DNA of 64,000 bases from Bacillota bacterium (GTDB taxonomy: Bacteria > Bacillota > Clostridia > Christensenellales > Aristaeellaceae), in contig JAEZHM010000117.1 of assembly GCA_023416585.1 (NCBI GenBank), positions 9,957 through 73,956 of the forward strand. The letters run 5' to 3'. Below the pieces are notes generated by a model, which saw only the letters and a program-made list of their open reading frames with translations, ran no database searches and was not told the DNA's origin. The position numbers and the translations under genes are program-made. Positions 7,511 to 16,841 of this stretch are shown here, in pieces. Each line of letters opens with the position of its first letter. Position 1 is the stretch's first letter.

Positions 7511-9550
7511 TTACTCCCGCTCAAAGATATCAAAGGCGTAGGAAGGCACGGTTACCTTCCCGTCCTTTACCTCCAGCGTTTTAAGCAAGGACCGGGCTCC
7601 CACAAGCTCCTTCAGAACAACCGTTTCCGTCTGGCCGCTCAAGCTCACCAGCACCAGCCGGCTCACCCCATCCACATTCCTTACAAAGGCCATCACGCCG
7701 CAATGGGTATCAAGATGGGTAATGTCCGTGCCCTCGCCGATATATTCCCGGCGGGCTTTGTACAAATCCCGGAAGAAGTCCCGCAATACAGGGCCTTCCT
7801 TGCCGGCCAGGCCCGGGTCCTCATCCCCCTGGTACAAAAAGGGGATGCCGTCCAGGAATGCCATCAGCGCAAACAGCGCCTTGGCCCGTTCTGCCCCATA
7901 TACTTCATAGGCACGCTTGGACTGCCACACCCAGGAAACGGTGTCATGGTTGCCAAGGAAACGAAGCTTTTTCAGTTCCTTGGGCATAGCTTTGTGCTCG
8001 ATGGATAAAAAGCGCGTAAGCTCCCTGACAAAATAGGCTGCGTCCTCCCGCCTTTTATCCAGCTCCACCAGCACCCGGTACAGGTTCATGCCGTAAAACA
8101 GGTCGGTCACGGGATAATAGGCGGGAACGGGATTGAAGTTTTCCGGCATGTTCAGCGCCTTCTTGCCCATCTCCTGGAAACCGCGTTTGATGGCGCCGGA
8201 GATGGCCACACCGCCTGACAGGTTGGAAGCGGAAGGCCGGTGATTGCCATAAGGCATCCAGTTGGACAGGCCTCCCATGGCGCAGTCGATGCGGGCCCCG
8301 TCAATATCAAAGCGGCGCACATGGCTGTTCACCATGTCCGACGTATAGCGCAGATAATCAGGGTTGGTCATGTCAAAGCTGACGCAATGCCACTCATCCT
8401 GCAAGGTAAGATCCCGCCGGCGGGAACACCAATGGTCCTTTTCCCTGGCAAGCGGGTCCTCCGGCGCCGGGCCATGGGGTACGTAATCAAAAAGCACTGT
8501 AAGCCCAAGCTCATGGGCCCTTTCGGAGAATGCACGCATGGCTTCCTCCCCGCCGTATCGCGCATCGATAACACTTTGGTCTGTGGGGTGGTACACGCCC
8601 CGGTCCAGGTGATCAAACACCGGCAAGATCCACACATGGTCGGCGCCCAGCGCCTTGATGTCCTCAAGCTCCTTGGCATACTCCCACAAGTCTTTCTTGC
8701 GCTGGAAGTCATTGTCCATGGTGCCATGGGGATGGCAGGAATACAAAACGCCTTCCCTGATGCCGTCGGCAGCAGCGTGATAGCCCAGGCTTTCAAAGAA
8801 ATCACGGATGGCAAGATACGGGTCACCCGCTGAAACTGGCTGCACATACAAACATCCGCAGTCGAAGCTTTGGCCAGGCTCCAACCAGCATTCCACCGCG
8901 GCCACATAGGCGCAGACAAGGTTGTTTCCCGCCCGGTACGCGCCCTGGGACCACTTTTCCACAGTATCCAGGAAGAGCACGTTCATATCGCCGGAATCAT
9001 CCTTCATGTGGGTCATGCTGCCTACCAGGCCGCAGGTGACCGCCGCAAGCGGCTGAAGTTCTTCCGCGCGGAATTCATTGCTGGGCACGTTGGTGGGAAA
9101 CTCAAACATGGTATTTGCAATTTTCCGGGATAGCAAAAACGCCGCACCGTTGACGGTGATTTTCTCTTCCGATATGTTTTCCACCTGCGCTTGGGCCCTC
9201 AGCGCGCCGCCGCTTATGTCGTAGCGCTGGCGTATGCGCACCTTGCCGCAGGTATATACGGCTTCCAGAAGGCCGTCAAACTCATGCACGCCTTCCAATA
9301 CAGCCTTGTCCCCTTCGCCTGTGGGCGATATGGCCGGCAGCTCCCATGTGTTTTTTCTGTCCAGGCAGTCAAAGCGCAAAAGATTCCTGACATACGCGCC
9401 ATCCACGCCTACGTCAATTTGGATGCCCTCCATGGGATATTCCCTGTCCCCCGCCTTTACGCAGTGAAGACGGCCCGTTTCCCGCATAAACTGATAGGCA
9501 GCCGTATCCCCCGCAAGTGTGATCCGATCCTTCTCCATGGCAATATGCAT
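7511..9550 (-). CDS. alpha-amylase superfamily (GH13-like) enzyme, cytoplasmic
   Basis: A 679-residue enzyme without signal peptide. About 265 N-terminal residues form a beta-rich domain, followed by a GH13-type barrel. The four conserved regions are visible: FDYVPH (Asp355, His359), GARIDCAMGG (Arg420, nucleophile candidate Asp422), MPENF (acid/base candidate Glu470) and LGNHDT (His535, Asp536). Region I reads D-Y-V-P-H rather than the usual D-V-V-x-N-H. The preferred start is ATG at 9550, 8 nt after GGAGG; a GTG 9 nt upstream is too close to that site. A secreted paralogue with the same architecture is at 28438. The gene follows a consensus promoter (9648-9676) and a LacI operator (9596-9615). 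Substrate unknown; an alpha-glucosidic linkage is the family expectation. Confidence 0.85.
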   Translation of the reverse strand: MHIAMEKDRITLAGDTAAYQFMRETGRLHCVKAGDREYPMEGIQIDVGVDGAYVRNLLRFDCLDRKNTWELPAISPTGEGDKAVLEGVHEFDGLLEAVYTCGKVRIRQRYDISGGALRAQAQVENISEEKITVNGAAFLLSRKIANTMFEFPTNVPSNEFRAEELQPLAAVTCGLVGSMTHMKDDSGDMNVLFLDTVEKWSQGAYRAGNNLVCAYVAAVECWLEPGQSFDCGCLYVQPVSAGDPYLAIRDFFESLGYHAAADGIREGVLYSCHPHGTMDNDFQRKKDLWEYAKELEDIKALGADHVWILPVFDHLDRGVYHPTDQSVIDARYGGEEAMRAFSERAHELGLTVLFDYVPHGPAPEDPLAREKDHWCSRRRDLTLQDEWHCVSFDMTNPDYLRYTSDMVNSHVRRFDIDGARIDCAMGGLSNWMPYGNHRPSASNLSGGVAISGAIKRGFQEMGKKALNMPENFNPVPAYYPVTDLFYGMNLYRVLVELDKRREDAAYFVRELTRFLSIEHKAMPKELKKLRFLGNHDTVSWVWQSKRAYEVYGAERAKALFALMAFLDGIPFLYQGDEDPGLAGKEGPVLRDFFRDLYKARREYIGEGTDITHLDTHCGVMAFVRNVDGVSRLVLVSLSGQTETVVLKELVGARSLLKTLEVKDGKVTVPSYAFDIFERE

Positions 9551-9595
9551 AAGGCGCACCTCCGGTTTTCTGTTGGCTGTTGCAAGTTCATTCTT

Positions 9596-9615
9596 CTTAT
9601 TAAACGTTTATCCTG
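9596..9615. promoter_or_regulatory. LacI-family operator upstream of GH13-like gene
   Basis: 14 of 20 matches to the palindrome, with one perfect half (ACGTTTATCCT). It lies about 45 bp upstream of the ATG at 9550 and about 30 bp downstream of the minus-strand -10 box, a position suited to repression. Confidence 0.65.
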
Positions 9616-9647
9616 CCCGGTTTACTCCCTCAGCTCGGTTACTGCAT

Positions 9648-9676
9648 AGGATAGGCCATTTTGGGCCGTCTGTCAA
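9648..9676 (-). promoter_or_regulatory. sigma-A promoter for GH13-like/amidohydrolase genes
   Basis: On the minus strand TTGACA (plus 9671-9676), a 17-bp spacer and TATCCT (plus 9648-9653). It is divergent from the promoter at 9730-9758, with 53 bp between the two -35 boxes. Confidence 0.7.
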
Positions 9677-9729
9677 CCAAATTTTTGGATTCTCCGCGAT
9701 GCCTGCCGATCTTGAAATCGATTCCCAGG

Positions 9730-9758
9730 TTGACATTTTGAAATATTTATTCTATACT
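9730..9758 (+). promoter_or_regulatory. sigma-A promoter for GH106-like/LacI/GH172 operon
   Basis: TTGACA (9730-9735), a 17-bp spacer and TATACT (9753-9758). The operator at 9766-9785 begins 7 bp after the -10 box and covers the expected transcription start, the classic arrangement for a repressor. Since the LacI gene is in this operon, the circuit is probably autoregulated. Confidence 0.8.
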
Positions 9759-9765
9759 GTAACAA

Positions 9766-9785
9766 AAGGATAAACGTTTTTCCGC
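9766..9785. promoter_or_regulatory. LacI-family operator over the +1 of the glycosidase operon
   Basis: AAGGATAAACGTTTTTCCGC matches the consensus at 17 of 20 positions; the left half is perfect. It overlaps the predicted transcription start. Confidence 0.75.
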
Positions 9786-9818
9786 GCGATTTCCCAATAT
9801 ATATGAAGGAGCCTCCGC

Positions 9819-12800
9819 ATGAAGGAAAACATACTCGTTCATGGCGCAAAACTTACCCGGGAGGACTTTTTAAAGACCATCCCTGAATTCGGCATCATGC
9901 CCTTCTGGTTTGTAAACGGAGCCATGACCTATGAGGAAATGGAATATCAGCTGAGGGAATATAAGCTAAAAGGCATACCAGGCATTTATATCCATGCCCG
10001 CTTCGGAACGCTGAACAACACCGGATACCTGACGGAGGGCTGGTTTGACCGGCTCCGCTTTGCCGTAGAAAAGGCCCGGGAAATCGGCCTGCAAATATGG
10101 GTATACGATGAGTACAACTGGCCCAGCGGCACGGCAGGCAAGCAGGTGATGGCATCCGACCCGAATCTGACCCAGCGTTATTTGGAGCTGGTGGAAAGCA
10201 AAATCCCCGGCCAGTTTTTCACCTTTATGGAGGGTACGGACAGCCGCTACAACGACCTGGAGGAATCCGAGCCCATCTATGCCTGCGCCATTCTGGAAGA
10301 GAACATACAAAACAAGCGTTTCGAGTATGTGGATCTGATGCCCAACCTGGCCTTTGACAAGGTGATCACCTGGGAAGCCCCCAAGGGCCCCTGGCGGCTG
10401 ATGTATTTTATCGAGCGCCGCGCCAGCTGGTATGCCGACGTGCTCAACGAAGAAGCCACTGACAAGTTTCTTGAGCTTACCCATGAGCGGTACAAACAGG
10501 AATTGGCCCAAAACGGACCCATCGCCGAAAGCATCCACGGCTTTTATACGGATGAGCCTGCCATGCACTACTTTGAAGTGGCCAGGGACAATTATATCAT
10601 TCCCTGGTCGTCAAGGATGTGCGCCATATTCAAAGAACATAACGGCTATGACCTGATACGCCACCTGCCCAAGCTGTTTTACGACTTTGGCGGTGATACT
10701 TTTCAATTCCGGTACGATTTCTTTTCCGCGCTGAACAAACAGTATGAAAAGACGTATTACAAGAAAATAGAAGACTGGTGCCGGGAAAACAACCTGACAT
10801 TCACCGGCCATTTGCTGTTTGAGGAGTGGCTGCGGCTGCACGCCCGCACCGGCGGAAACCTGTTCACGCATTTGAAGCACCTGAACATGACCGGCGTCGA
10901 CCACCTGTATCCCCGCATCGGCAACAAGCAGATGCCCGACGAACACGTGGCGTTGAAAATCGCCTCCTCCGCCGCCCACCAGTTCGGCTCCACAAGGCTT
11001 TTGTGCGAAAGCATGGGCGGCGCTTACTGGGACTGCACCATGGAGCGGATGAAGTGGATTGCAGACTGGGAGTATGTGCTGGGCGTGAACCTGTTCAACC
11101 CCCACGGCTTCCACTATTCCATTGAGGGGGAGCGCAAGCGGGACTGGCCGCCCTCCATGTTCTACCACCATACCTGGTGGCCCCAGTACAAGCATTTCAA
11201 CGACTACGTATCCCGCATGGGCTACATTTTAAGCGGCGGACGCCATGTGGCCAAGGTTGCGATGCTGTATCCCATCAACACCATCTGGGCCCATTATACG
11301 CCGCAGGCGGCAGACTTGGAAAGTGCCTTCATCCAAAGGGAATTCAACTACATCACAGACAGGCTTTTGCGTCTGCATGTAGACTTTGACTACCTGGATG
11401 AAGACGTGATGGACGATTGCGAAATCGCGCAAGGGCGTATTACCATCCGCGGGGAGAGCTATGAATGTTTGATCCTGCCCGGCGTGACCCACATCAAGGA
11501 AAAAACGCTCAGCCGGCTGGAATCGTTTGTACAGGGCGGCGGCACGGTGATTGCCGACGGCCTGCTGCCCATGGATGTCATTGAGGGCAGCGGTGAAAAG
11601 TTCAGGGATCGCGTAAAGGCTCTTTTCGGCCAGGACCCCGCTTTGGTGCATGAGTCCTTCTTGCAGGGCGCTCAAGTGCCGGGTGCGAAAACCATCTCCC
11701 ACGGGCAAAATGGAAAAGCCATTCTATGCCCGGCCGGCTTTGAAAAAGACGATAACCTGACCTATCTGGAAAGCGTCATCAGGTCCTGTGTGGAAAGCGA
11801 GATCTTCATCGACCAGGAGGAAGTTTTTTACCTGCACCGGGTGAAGGATGGGGAGGATTTCTTTTTCTTGGTCAATCCTACCCAGAATGCGCTTACTGCA
11901 AAGGTTTCAATACGCGGGGCTTATTCACCCGAACTATGGAACCTGGAAACCGGCGGGATATCCCCCATTGCTCCCTGCACAATGGCAGACGGATTTACAT
12001 GCTTTGAATTAACCCTTGCGCGCATCGGCTCAGCCATGATCCATCTTACGCCGGCCCGGGAAAAGTACATCAGCGATACGAACCTTACCGTGACAGGCTT
12101 TGAGGGAAACAGCGTGGCAGCCTATGGCCGCGTGCCTGCAGGCGATGCCTATGTTACAGTAAACGCTTCCGGTAAGGAAGCGCGCTATGCACAGTCCGCC
12201 GAATCCCCCCTGCCCGCCTTCACCCCCGAAGACATCTTCCCTGTGCGCATGCATAGCCCAAACGCCCTGATACTGAACCGCTGGAAGGTGCATTTTGAGG
12301 ATGATACCGTCTGTCAGGATTTTGTGAAGTCGCTGGATACATCAAAACCCGGCTGGATGGACTTTGTCATGGGCTGCTGGGAGCTGCAACTTCCCACCGA
12401 GCGCGCGTCGCAAACCTACCCCGTAACGCTGTGGTATGTTACGAAATTTTCCTGTGAAACGAAGATCGAAGACCTTGCCATGATGATCGACGGCTTCAAG
12501 GGCGATTACGAAATATATCTCAACGGCGCCAGGATCACGGAAAAGCCGGCGCGGAGCTATCTGGACGCCGAAATCCTGTCCCTGCCACTTCGTGATGCCG
12601 TGCCAGGGGATAACACCCTGGCGGTGCGCATGACAGTGCATGGCAAAAATGGCGGCATTCTGGACCTTTTGAAGCTGACCGGCACCTTCACCGTGCGGGA
12701 GGATGTGATCTGCGCTCCCACAAACACCCTCCGCTACGGCGACTGGTGCAAACAGGGCTACCCCTACCTTGCGTCCATGGTGGATTATGAGAAGGAAATC

Positions 12801-13076
12801 CTTCTGCCCGACGGGTATTTAGGAAAGACGCTCCTTCTTGACGCCGATGTGGGAGACGACCTGTTCGAGGTATTTGTGGACGGTGAGCCCGCGGGCGTGC
12901 GGCTGTGGAGCCCCTATGTGCTGGATATTACGCCCTTTGTAAAATCCAGCCGCTTCACGCTTCAAGTGCGTGTGGTAAACACCATCGCCAACCTGCTGAC
13001 AATGCAAGGCAAAGAATCAGGGCTACGGTCCTTGACCATCACCCCTTATGACAGGTATAATTTTCTAGTAGGATAA
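9819..13076 (+). CDS. GH106-like glycoside hydrolase (alpha-L-rhamnosidase-like)
   Basis: A 1085-residue protein without signal peptide, so probably cytoplasmic and acting on imported oligosaccharides. The N-terminal barrel has the hallmark YDEYNWPSGTAG (from residue 96) and GIYIHARFG (near 54) of the glyco_hydro_106 group. Further conserved segments are HGFYTDEPAMHYF (near 240) and NLFNPHGFHYS (near 430). The C-terminal 250 residues look like beta-sandwich modules of the galactose-binding type. Characterised GH106 enzymes remove alpha-L-rhamnose, but the wider family includes many untested sequences, so the substrate is uncertain. It is the first gene after an operator-controlled promoter, with GAAGGAG 7 nt before the ATG, and the LacI gene follows 18 bp downstream. 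Confidence 0.8.
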   Translation: MKENILVHGAKLTREDFLKTIPEFGIMPFWFVNGAMTYEEMEYQLREYKLKGIPGIYIHARFGTLNNTGYLTEGWFDRLRFAVEKAREIGLQIWVYDEYNWPSGTAGKQVMASDPNLTQRYLELVESKIPGQFFTFMEGTDSRYNDLEESEPIYACAILEENIQNKRFEYVDLMPNLAFDKVITWEAPKGPWRLMYFIERRASWYADVLNEEATDKFLELTHERYKQELAQNGPIAESIHGFYTDEPAMHYFEVARDNYIIPWSSRMCAIFKEHNGYDLIRHLPKLFYDFGGDTFQFRYDFFSALNKQYEKTYYKKIEDWCRENNLTFTGHLLFEEWLRLHARTGGNLFTHLKHLNMTGVDHLYPRIGNKQMPDEHVALKIASSAAHQFGSTRLLCESMGGAYWDCTMERMKWIADWEYVLGVNLFNPHGFHYSIEGERKRDWPPSMFYHHTWWPQYKHFNDYVSRMGYILSGGRHVAKVAMLYPINTIWAHYTPQAADLESAFIQREFNYITDRLLRLHVDFDYLDEDVMDDCEIAQGRITIRGESYECLILPGVTHIKEKTLSRLESFVQGGGTVIADGLLPMDVIEGSGEKFRDRVKALFGQDPALVHESFLQGAQVPGAKTISHGQNGKAILCPAGFEKDDNLTYLESVIRSCVESEIFIDQEEVFYLHRVKDGEDFFFLVNPTQNALTAKVSIRGAYSPELWNLETGGISPIAPCTMADGFTCFELTLARIGSAMIHLTPAREKYISDTNLTVTGFEGNSVAAYGRVPAGDAYVTVNASGKEARYAQSAESPLPAFTPEDIFPVRMHSPNALILNRWKVHFEDDTVCQDFVKSLDTSKPGWMDFVMGCWELQLPTERASQTYPVTLWYVTKFSCETKIEDLAMMIDGFKGDYEIYLNGARITEKPARSYLDAEILSLPLRDAVPGDNTLAVRMTVHGKNGGILDLLKLTGTFTVREDVICAPTNTLRYGDWCKQGYPYLASMVDYEKEILLPDGYLGKTLLLDADVGDDLFEVFVDGEPAGVRLWSPYVLDITPFVKSSRFTLQVRVVNTIANLLTMQGKESGLRSLTITPYDRYNFLVG

Positions 13077-13094
13077 ACGGGCGGGGGCGGTTAC

Positions 13095-14105
13095 ATGGCA
13101 GTTACCATCAAGGATGTGGGCAAAGCCGCAGGCGTTTCCATTGCCACGGTATCCAAGGTCCTCAACGGGGATTACAGCAAGGTGAGCACCGAAACGCGGG
13201 ACAGGATACTGCGCCTGGCTGATGAGATGCATTACCGCCCCAACATGCTGGCCAGGAGCCTTGTTTCCCAGAAGTTCAATATGCTGGGCCTGATCGTTCC
13301 CGATATTTCCAACCCGTATTACGCGGAAATGGCCAGGGGGATGACAGACGAGGCGCTGCGCTTTGGGTATCTGGCCATGATCAACAATACAGACGAGATG
13401 GCAGCCCGTGAAATAAACTGCATCACAACCATGGCCGGTTACAATGTGGGCGGCCTGGTGCTGGTGGGCAATTACAACACGGCTCTTCCCAACATTGAAT
13501 TGATCCATAAGTACCGCATCCATTACGTTGCCGTGGAAAACTACCACGAGGGCATGGAAAACTGCGTATATGTGGACAACTTCACAGGCTCCTACAAAGC
13601 TGTGGAGCATTTGATCAAGCGCGGCCACAAGGGAATCGCCTACATCACGGGCCAGGGCACCTTGCACGCCTTAAACGACGGCCGGCTTCAAGGCTTTGAA
13701 AAGGCGATGGCCGATTACAGCCTCTCCGTCAACCCCTATCTACTGGAATGCGGCGGCTTTAACCTGGAAACGGGTTATAAAAAAACGCTGCAGCTTCTGG
13801 GCCGAGGCATCCCCTTCACCGCCATCGCATGCGGCAACGACCTGATCGCAATGGGCGCCTTCCAGGCGCTCAGGGAGCACAAGCTTCGCGTGCCGTGGGA
13901 TATTTCGCTGGTGGGCTTTGACGACGTGTACCTTTCCGCCATGCTGGAGCCCAGGCTCACCACCGTGCGCCAGCCGGCTTATGAAATCGGCGTGTATGCA
14001 GTCAAGATGCTCATTGAGCGCATGGAAGGGAAACCAATCACCGAAAAGATCAAATGCTTTGTGCCCATACTCATGGAGAGGGATACAGTGAGCTATAGGA
14101 CGTAA
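13095..14105 (+). CDS. LacI family transcriptional regulator
   Basis: A 336-residue repressor. The helix-turn-helix covers residues 4-50 (TIKDVGKAAGVSIATVSKVL, then the YRPN hinge), followed by a periplasmic-binding-type ligand domain (GLIVPDISNPYYAEMARGM; end motif GFDDVYLSAMLEPRLTTVRQP). The ribosome site is GC-rich and weak (GGGGGCGG), and translation may be coupled to the glycosidase upstream. It probably binds the six copies of AAGGATAAACGTTTATCCTT in this window, including one over its own operon promoter, and releases them when a sugar derived from the glycan binds. The operator assignment is inference from distribution; the second LacI (31526) is the alternative. Confidence 0.9.
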   Translation: MAVTIKDVGKAAGVSIATVSKVLNGDYSKVSTETRDRILRLADEMHYRPNMLARSLVSQKFNMLGLIVPDISNPYYAEMARGMTDEALRFGYLAMINNTDEMAAREINCITTMAGYNVGGLVLVGNYNTALPNIELIHKYRIHYVAVENYHEGMENCVYVDNFTGSYKAVEHLIKRGHKGIAYITGQGTLHALNDGRLQGFEKAMADYSLSVNPYLLECGGFNLETGYKKTLQLLGRGIPFTAIACGNDLIAMGAFQALREHKLRVPWDISLVGFDDVYLSAMLEPRLTTVRQPAYEIGVYAVKMLIERMEGKPITEKIKCFVPILMERDTVSYRT

Positions 14106-14164
14106 GTGGATCGTATTCAATGAATGGTATTTTTCAATTACGGAGAATAAGGAAGGTAATTCAA

Positions 14165-15232
14165 ATGAACAGCATGGACGATCTGTTTTCCTTAAATGGC
14201 TTTGAAACCCGCTCCATCTGCCCTGAAAACAGGACAGGCGAAAAGGGCATGGGCGGGCGGACGCCCCTGGAACAAGGAACGGCCAAGCACGCCGCGAGGG
14301 ACCTGGGCACCGGTTGGAAAGTGAACCCCTACCTGCATATAGCGGGCGGGGAAACCATAGAGCTGGCCAGCATGGAAGGCCCCGGCATCATTAAGCACAT
14401 CTGGCTTACGCCCACCGGCGTATGGCGCAACCAGATCATCCGCTTCTATTGGGATGACAGCGAGGTGCCTTCTGTTGAATGCCCTCTTGGGGATTTTTTC
14501 GCCTGCGGCTGGGGCCGGTATGCGCCTGTAAATTCTCAGGCTATTTGCGTAAACCCCGGCAGCGCCTTCAACTGCTACTGGAGCATGCCCTTTCGCAAGA
14601 ATTGCCGCATTACCCTGGAAAACCGGAACGATGACCAGGTGACCATCTATTATCAGATCACTTATATTTTGCAGCCCGTTCCGGAAACTGCAGGGTATTT
14701 TCATGCCCAGTTCCGCCGGGTTAACCCGCTTCCTTATCAAACCGATTACACCATTGTGGACGGCGTGACGGGAAAAGGGCAGTATGTTGGCACATACATG
14801 GCCTGGGGCTCCTGCAACTGTGGCTGGTGGGGGGAAGGGGAAATCAAGTTCTTCCTGGATGGCGACAAAGAATTCCCTACCATCTGCGGTACCGGCACCG
14901 AGGATTATTTCTGCGGCTCCTATAATTTCGAAAATCAAAAGACACATGAATATGAGGAATTTTCCACGGCCTATTCGGGCCTTCCCCAGGTGATAAGGCC
15001 CAACGGGCTGTATGATTCCCAAACTAGGTTCGGCATGTACCGCTGGCATATAACGGACCCAATATACTTCCAAAAGGATCTGCGGGTGACCATCCAGGCG
15101 CTGGGCTGGCGGAGCGGCGGGCGCTACCTGCCCCTTCAGGATGACCTCGCCTCCGTAGCCTATTGGTATCAGGATGCTCCCGCAAAGAGCATTCCCGCCC
15201 TAAAATCCAGGGATGAGCTGGAGATCATTTGA
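14165..15232 (+). CDS. GH172 (DUF2961) family protein
   Basis: A 355-residue protein of the DUF2961 family, now GH172. Characterised GH172 members are alpha-D-fructofuranosidase/difructose-anhydride enzymes and D-arabinofuranosidases. The family signature GTGTEDYFCGSY is near residue 245, with the acidic stretch HEYEEFSTAYSG after it; glutamates in this region are the catalytic candidates. SMEGPGIIKHIWLT near residue 70 is also typical. I start at ATG 14165 (MNSMDDLFSLNGF), which has AAGGAAGG 7 nt upstream, rather than at 14120, which has no ribosome site. No signal peptide, so it acts inside the cell. It is the third gene of the operon with the GH106-like enzyme and LacI. Confidence 0.88.
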   Translation: MNSMDDLFSLNGFETRSICPENRTGEKGMGGRTPLEQGTAKHAARDLGTGWKVNPYLHIAGGETIELASMEGPGIIKHIWLTPTGVWRNQIIRFYWDDSEVPSVECPLGDFFACGWGRYAPVNSQAICVNPGSAFNCYWSMPFRKNCRITLENRNDDQVTIYYQITYILQPVPETAGYFHAQFRRVNPLPYQTDYTIVDGVTGKGQYVGTYMAWGSCNCGWWGEGEIKFFLDGDKEFPTICGTGTEDYFCGSYNFENQKTHEYEEFSTAYSGLPQVIRPNGLYDSQTRFGMYRWHITDPIYFQKDLRVTIQALGWRSGGRYLPLQDDLASVAYWYQDAPAKSIPALKSRDELEII

Positions 15233-15258
15233 TAAAACAGGGCAGATACGGTTGGTAC

Positions 15259-15366
15259 ACGTGTCATTCTGAGGGAGCGCAGCGACCGAAGAATCTTTAT
15301 GCCGCAAGGGGTTCAAGATTCTTCGCTGCGCTCAGAATGACATATCTCTGAATTAATCAGCGTTTA
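15259..15366 (-). repeat. second, truncated copy of the 129-bp MITE-like element
   Basis: In reverse orientation this matches the element at 16955-17083 closely from its TAAACGCTGATT end to AGAATGACACGT; the other terminal repeat is not recognisable. CTCAAG follows its intact end (15367-15372), as at the other copy. Confidence 0.7.
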
Positions 15367-15418
15367 CTCAAGCCTTTGCATACAGCCTAATACCCTATAT
15401 CCATGATTATGTAAACAA

Positions 15419-15449
15419 TAAAGCGGCGGGGTCTTCCCCCGCCGCTTTA
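15419..15449. terminator. bidirectional intrinsic terminator
   Basis: A 13-bp GC-rich stem (15419-15431 with 15437-15449) lies between the convergent GH172 gene and the binding-protein gene at 15478. A-rich and T-rich flanks on the two sides fit use in both directions. Confidence 0.8.
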
Positions 15450-15477
15450 GTTTATTAGCCTCTACTGCAGTGCCAGC

Positions 15478-16743
15478 TTACTTCCCGAACGTCTTCTCAA
15501 TTTCCGCCGTGATCAGCGGTTCCACCCGCTCCGCCACCGTGGAAGCGGGGATGCCCTCGGCCAGGTAATTTTCGATGGTGCCCATCACTTCAAATATGCC
15601 GGCGAGGCCCTTGTCATACTTGGTGATAAGGGTATGGTTATTATAGATCAGATCATACATGTCACTGCCGTCGGGCGCCTTGCCATAGCGGGCGCGCTCC
15701 TTTTCATCGCCCTGGGCCTTTTGGATATCGTTGATCATGCGGATATAGGCGATAGCGCCCTCGGGGTTTTTAGCGCCGGTGGGTACGGCCCAGGATTGGC
15801 TGTAGACATACACCTCGTCCGTGCTCCCGCTGGGGCCGGCCGGATAAGGCACCATGCCAACGTCAAAGGGCAATTGCCGCGCGTCCTGTATTTCCTTGCC
15901 CACGATCATGCCCAGGGCGTTGTTGTCAAAATAGCCGAACATCTCAGATTCTCCCAGCATCCACATGGGACTTACATTGTTCATCATATCGCCAAGGTAG
16001 GTAAGCGCCTCCAGCGTCTCGGGGTTCTTAAGCCCAGAGGTCACCTTTTTGTTTGCCTGGTCAATGTTTAAAAGCGCGCCATGGTTGGCAACGATGAAAT
16101 GGCTCATGGTATCGCCATAGCCGCTGAAGCCCCACTGGTTGATTTCTCCGTCGCCGTCCGTATCCTGGGTCAGCGCACGGCCGGCCTCCAGGAACTTGTC
16201 AAAGGTCCATTCGCCCTTTGCGTACAACTCATCCGGCGCTTCCAACCCCTCGTATTCAAAGAGGGTGCGGTTGAAGGTGATATGCTTCAAATACGGCTTG
16301 ATGGGTACGGCGTAATGGTTTCCGCCCCACATGTAATTTTCCTCGGAAATGGGATAATAGGCGTAGTCTTCCGGCGTCACATACTGATCGATGTTCTGGA
16401 TGATGCCCTGCAGCACCGCGCCGTGGAACACGCTTTCATACATCAGCACCAGATCCGGCGCATCCCCAGCCTGCTGCATATCGATGCACTTTTGCAGCTG
16501 TTGGTCCCAGGTGACACCTATGACTTCCACCGTGCCGCCATACTTTTCCTCAAAGGCGGCCTTGGCTTCCATGGATGCCTCGAACACGGCGTCGTTTTGT
16601 GATTTCATATTCAGGTACCCGTTGCTGCTCATCCAGAATACGATCTTGATGTTGGGGTTTACCAAGGTACCTTCCGCAAACGCCAGCGGGGCAAGGGACA
16701 AAAGCATGACCAGCACGATGAAAAGCGACAGGATCTTTTTCAT
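15478..16743 (-). CDS. extracellular sugar-binding protein
   Basis: A 421-residue family-1 solute-binding protein of the MalE/UgpB type. The signal peptide is MKKILSLFIVLVMLLSLAPLAFAEG, without a lipobox Cys. The motif FDKFLEAGRALTQDTDGDGEINQWGF is typical of sugar-binding proteins. AAAGGAG lies 9 nt before the ATG. It follows the permeases at 17234 and 18229 on the same strand, with a 490-bp repeat-rich gap, so it may be the distal gene of that operon or have its own promoter; I saw no LacI operator in the gap. It is probably the receptor for the 18229/17234 permease pair, the third binding protein of the glycan region. Confidence 0.9.
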   Translation of the reverse strand: MKKILSLFIVLVMLLSLAPLAFAEGTLVNPNIKIVFWMSSNGYLNMKSQNDAVFEASMEAKAAFEEKYGGTVEVIGVTWDQQLQKCIDMQQAGDAPDLVLMYESVFHGAVLQGIIQNIDQYVTPEDYAYYPISEENYMWGGNHYAVPIKPYLKHITFNRTLFEYEGLEAPDELYAKGEWTFDKFLEAGRALTQDTDGDGEINQWGFSGYGDTMSHFIVANHGALLNIDQANKKVTSGLKNPETLEALTYLGDMMNNVSPMWMLGESEMFGYFDNNALGMIVGKEIQDARQLPFDVGMVPYPAGPSGSTDEVYVYSQSWAVPTGAKNPEGAIAYIRMINDIQKAQGDEKERARYGKAPDGSDMYDLIYNNHTLITKYDKGLAGIFEVMGTIENYLAEGIPASTVAERVEPLITAEIEKTFGK

Positions 16744-16841
16744 GTTTGTACACTCCTTTTCTTATTGGATACGCTCTATTTTCAAGGGAGGGCCCCTTAA
16801 AAATCCAGAAAATCTTAAATGCGGTGCAATGCGAGCAACCA

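Noticed and set aside
13065..13085. GGATAAACGG at the end of the GH106-like gene as a seventh operator
   Set aside because: Only one half-site is present, it overlaps the stop codon region, and there is no promoter nearby.
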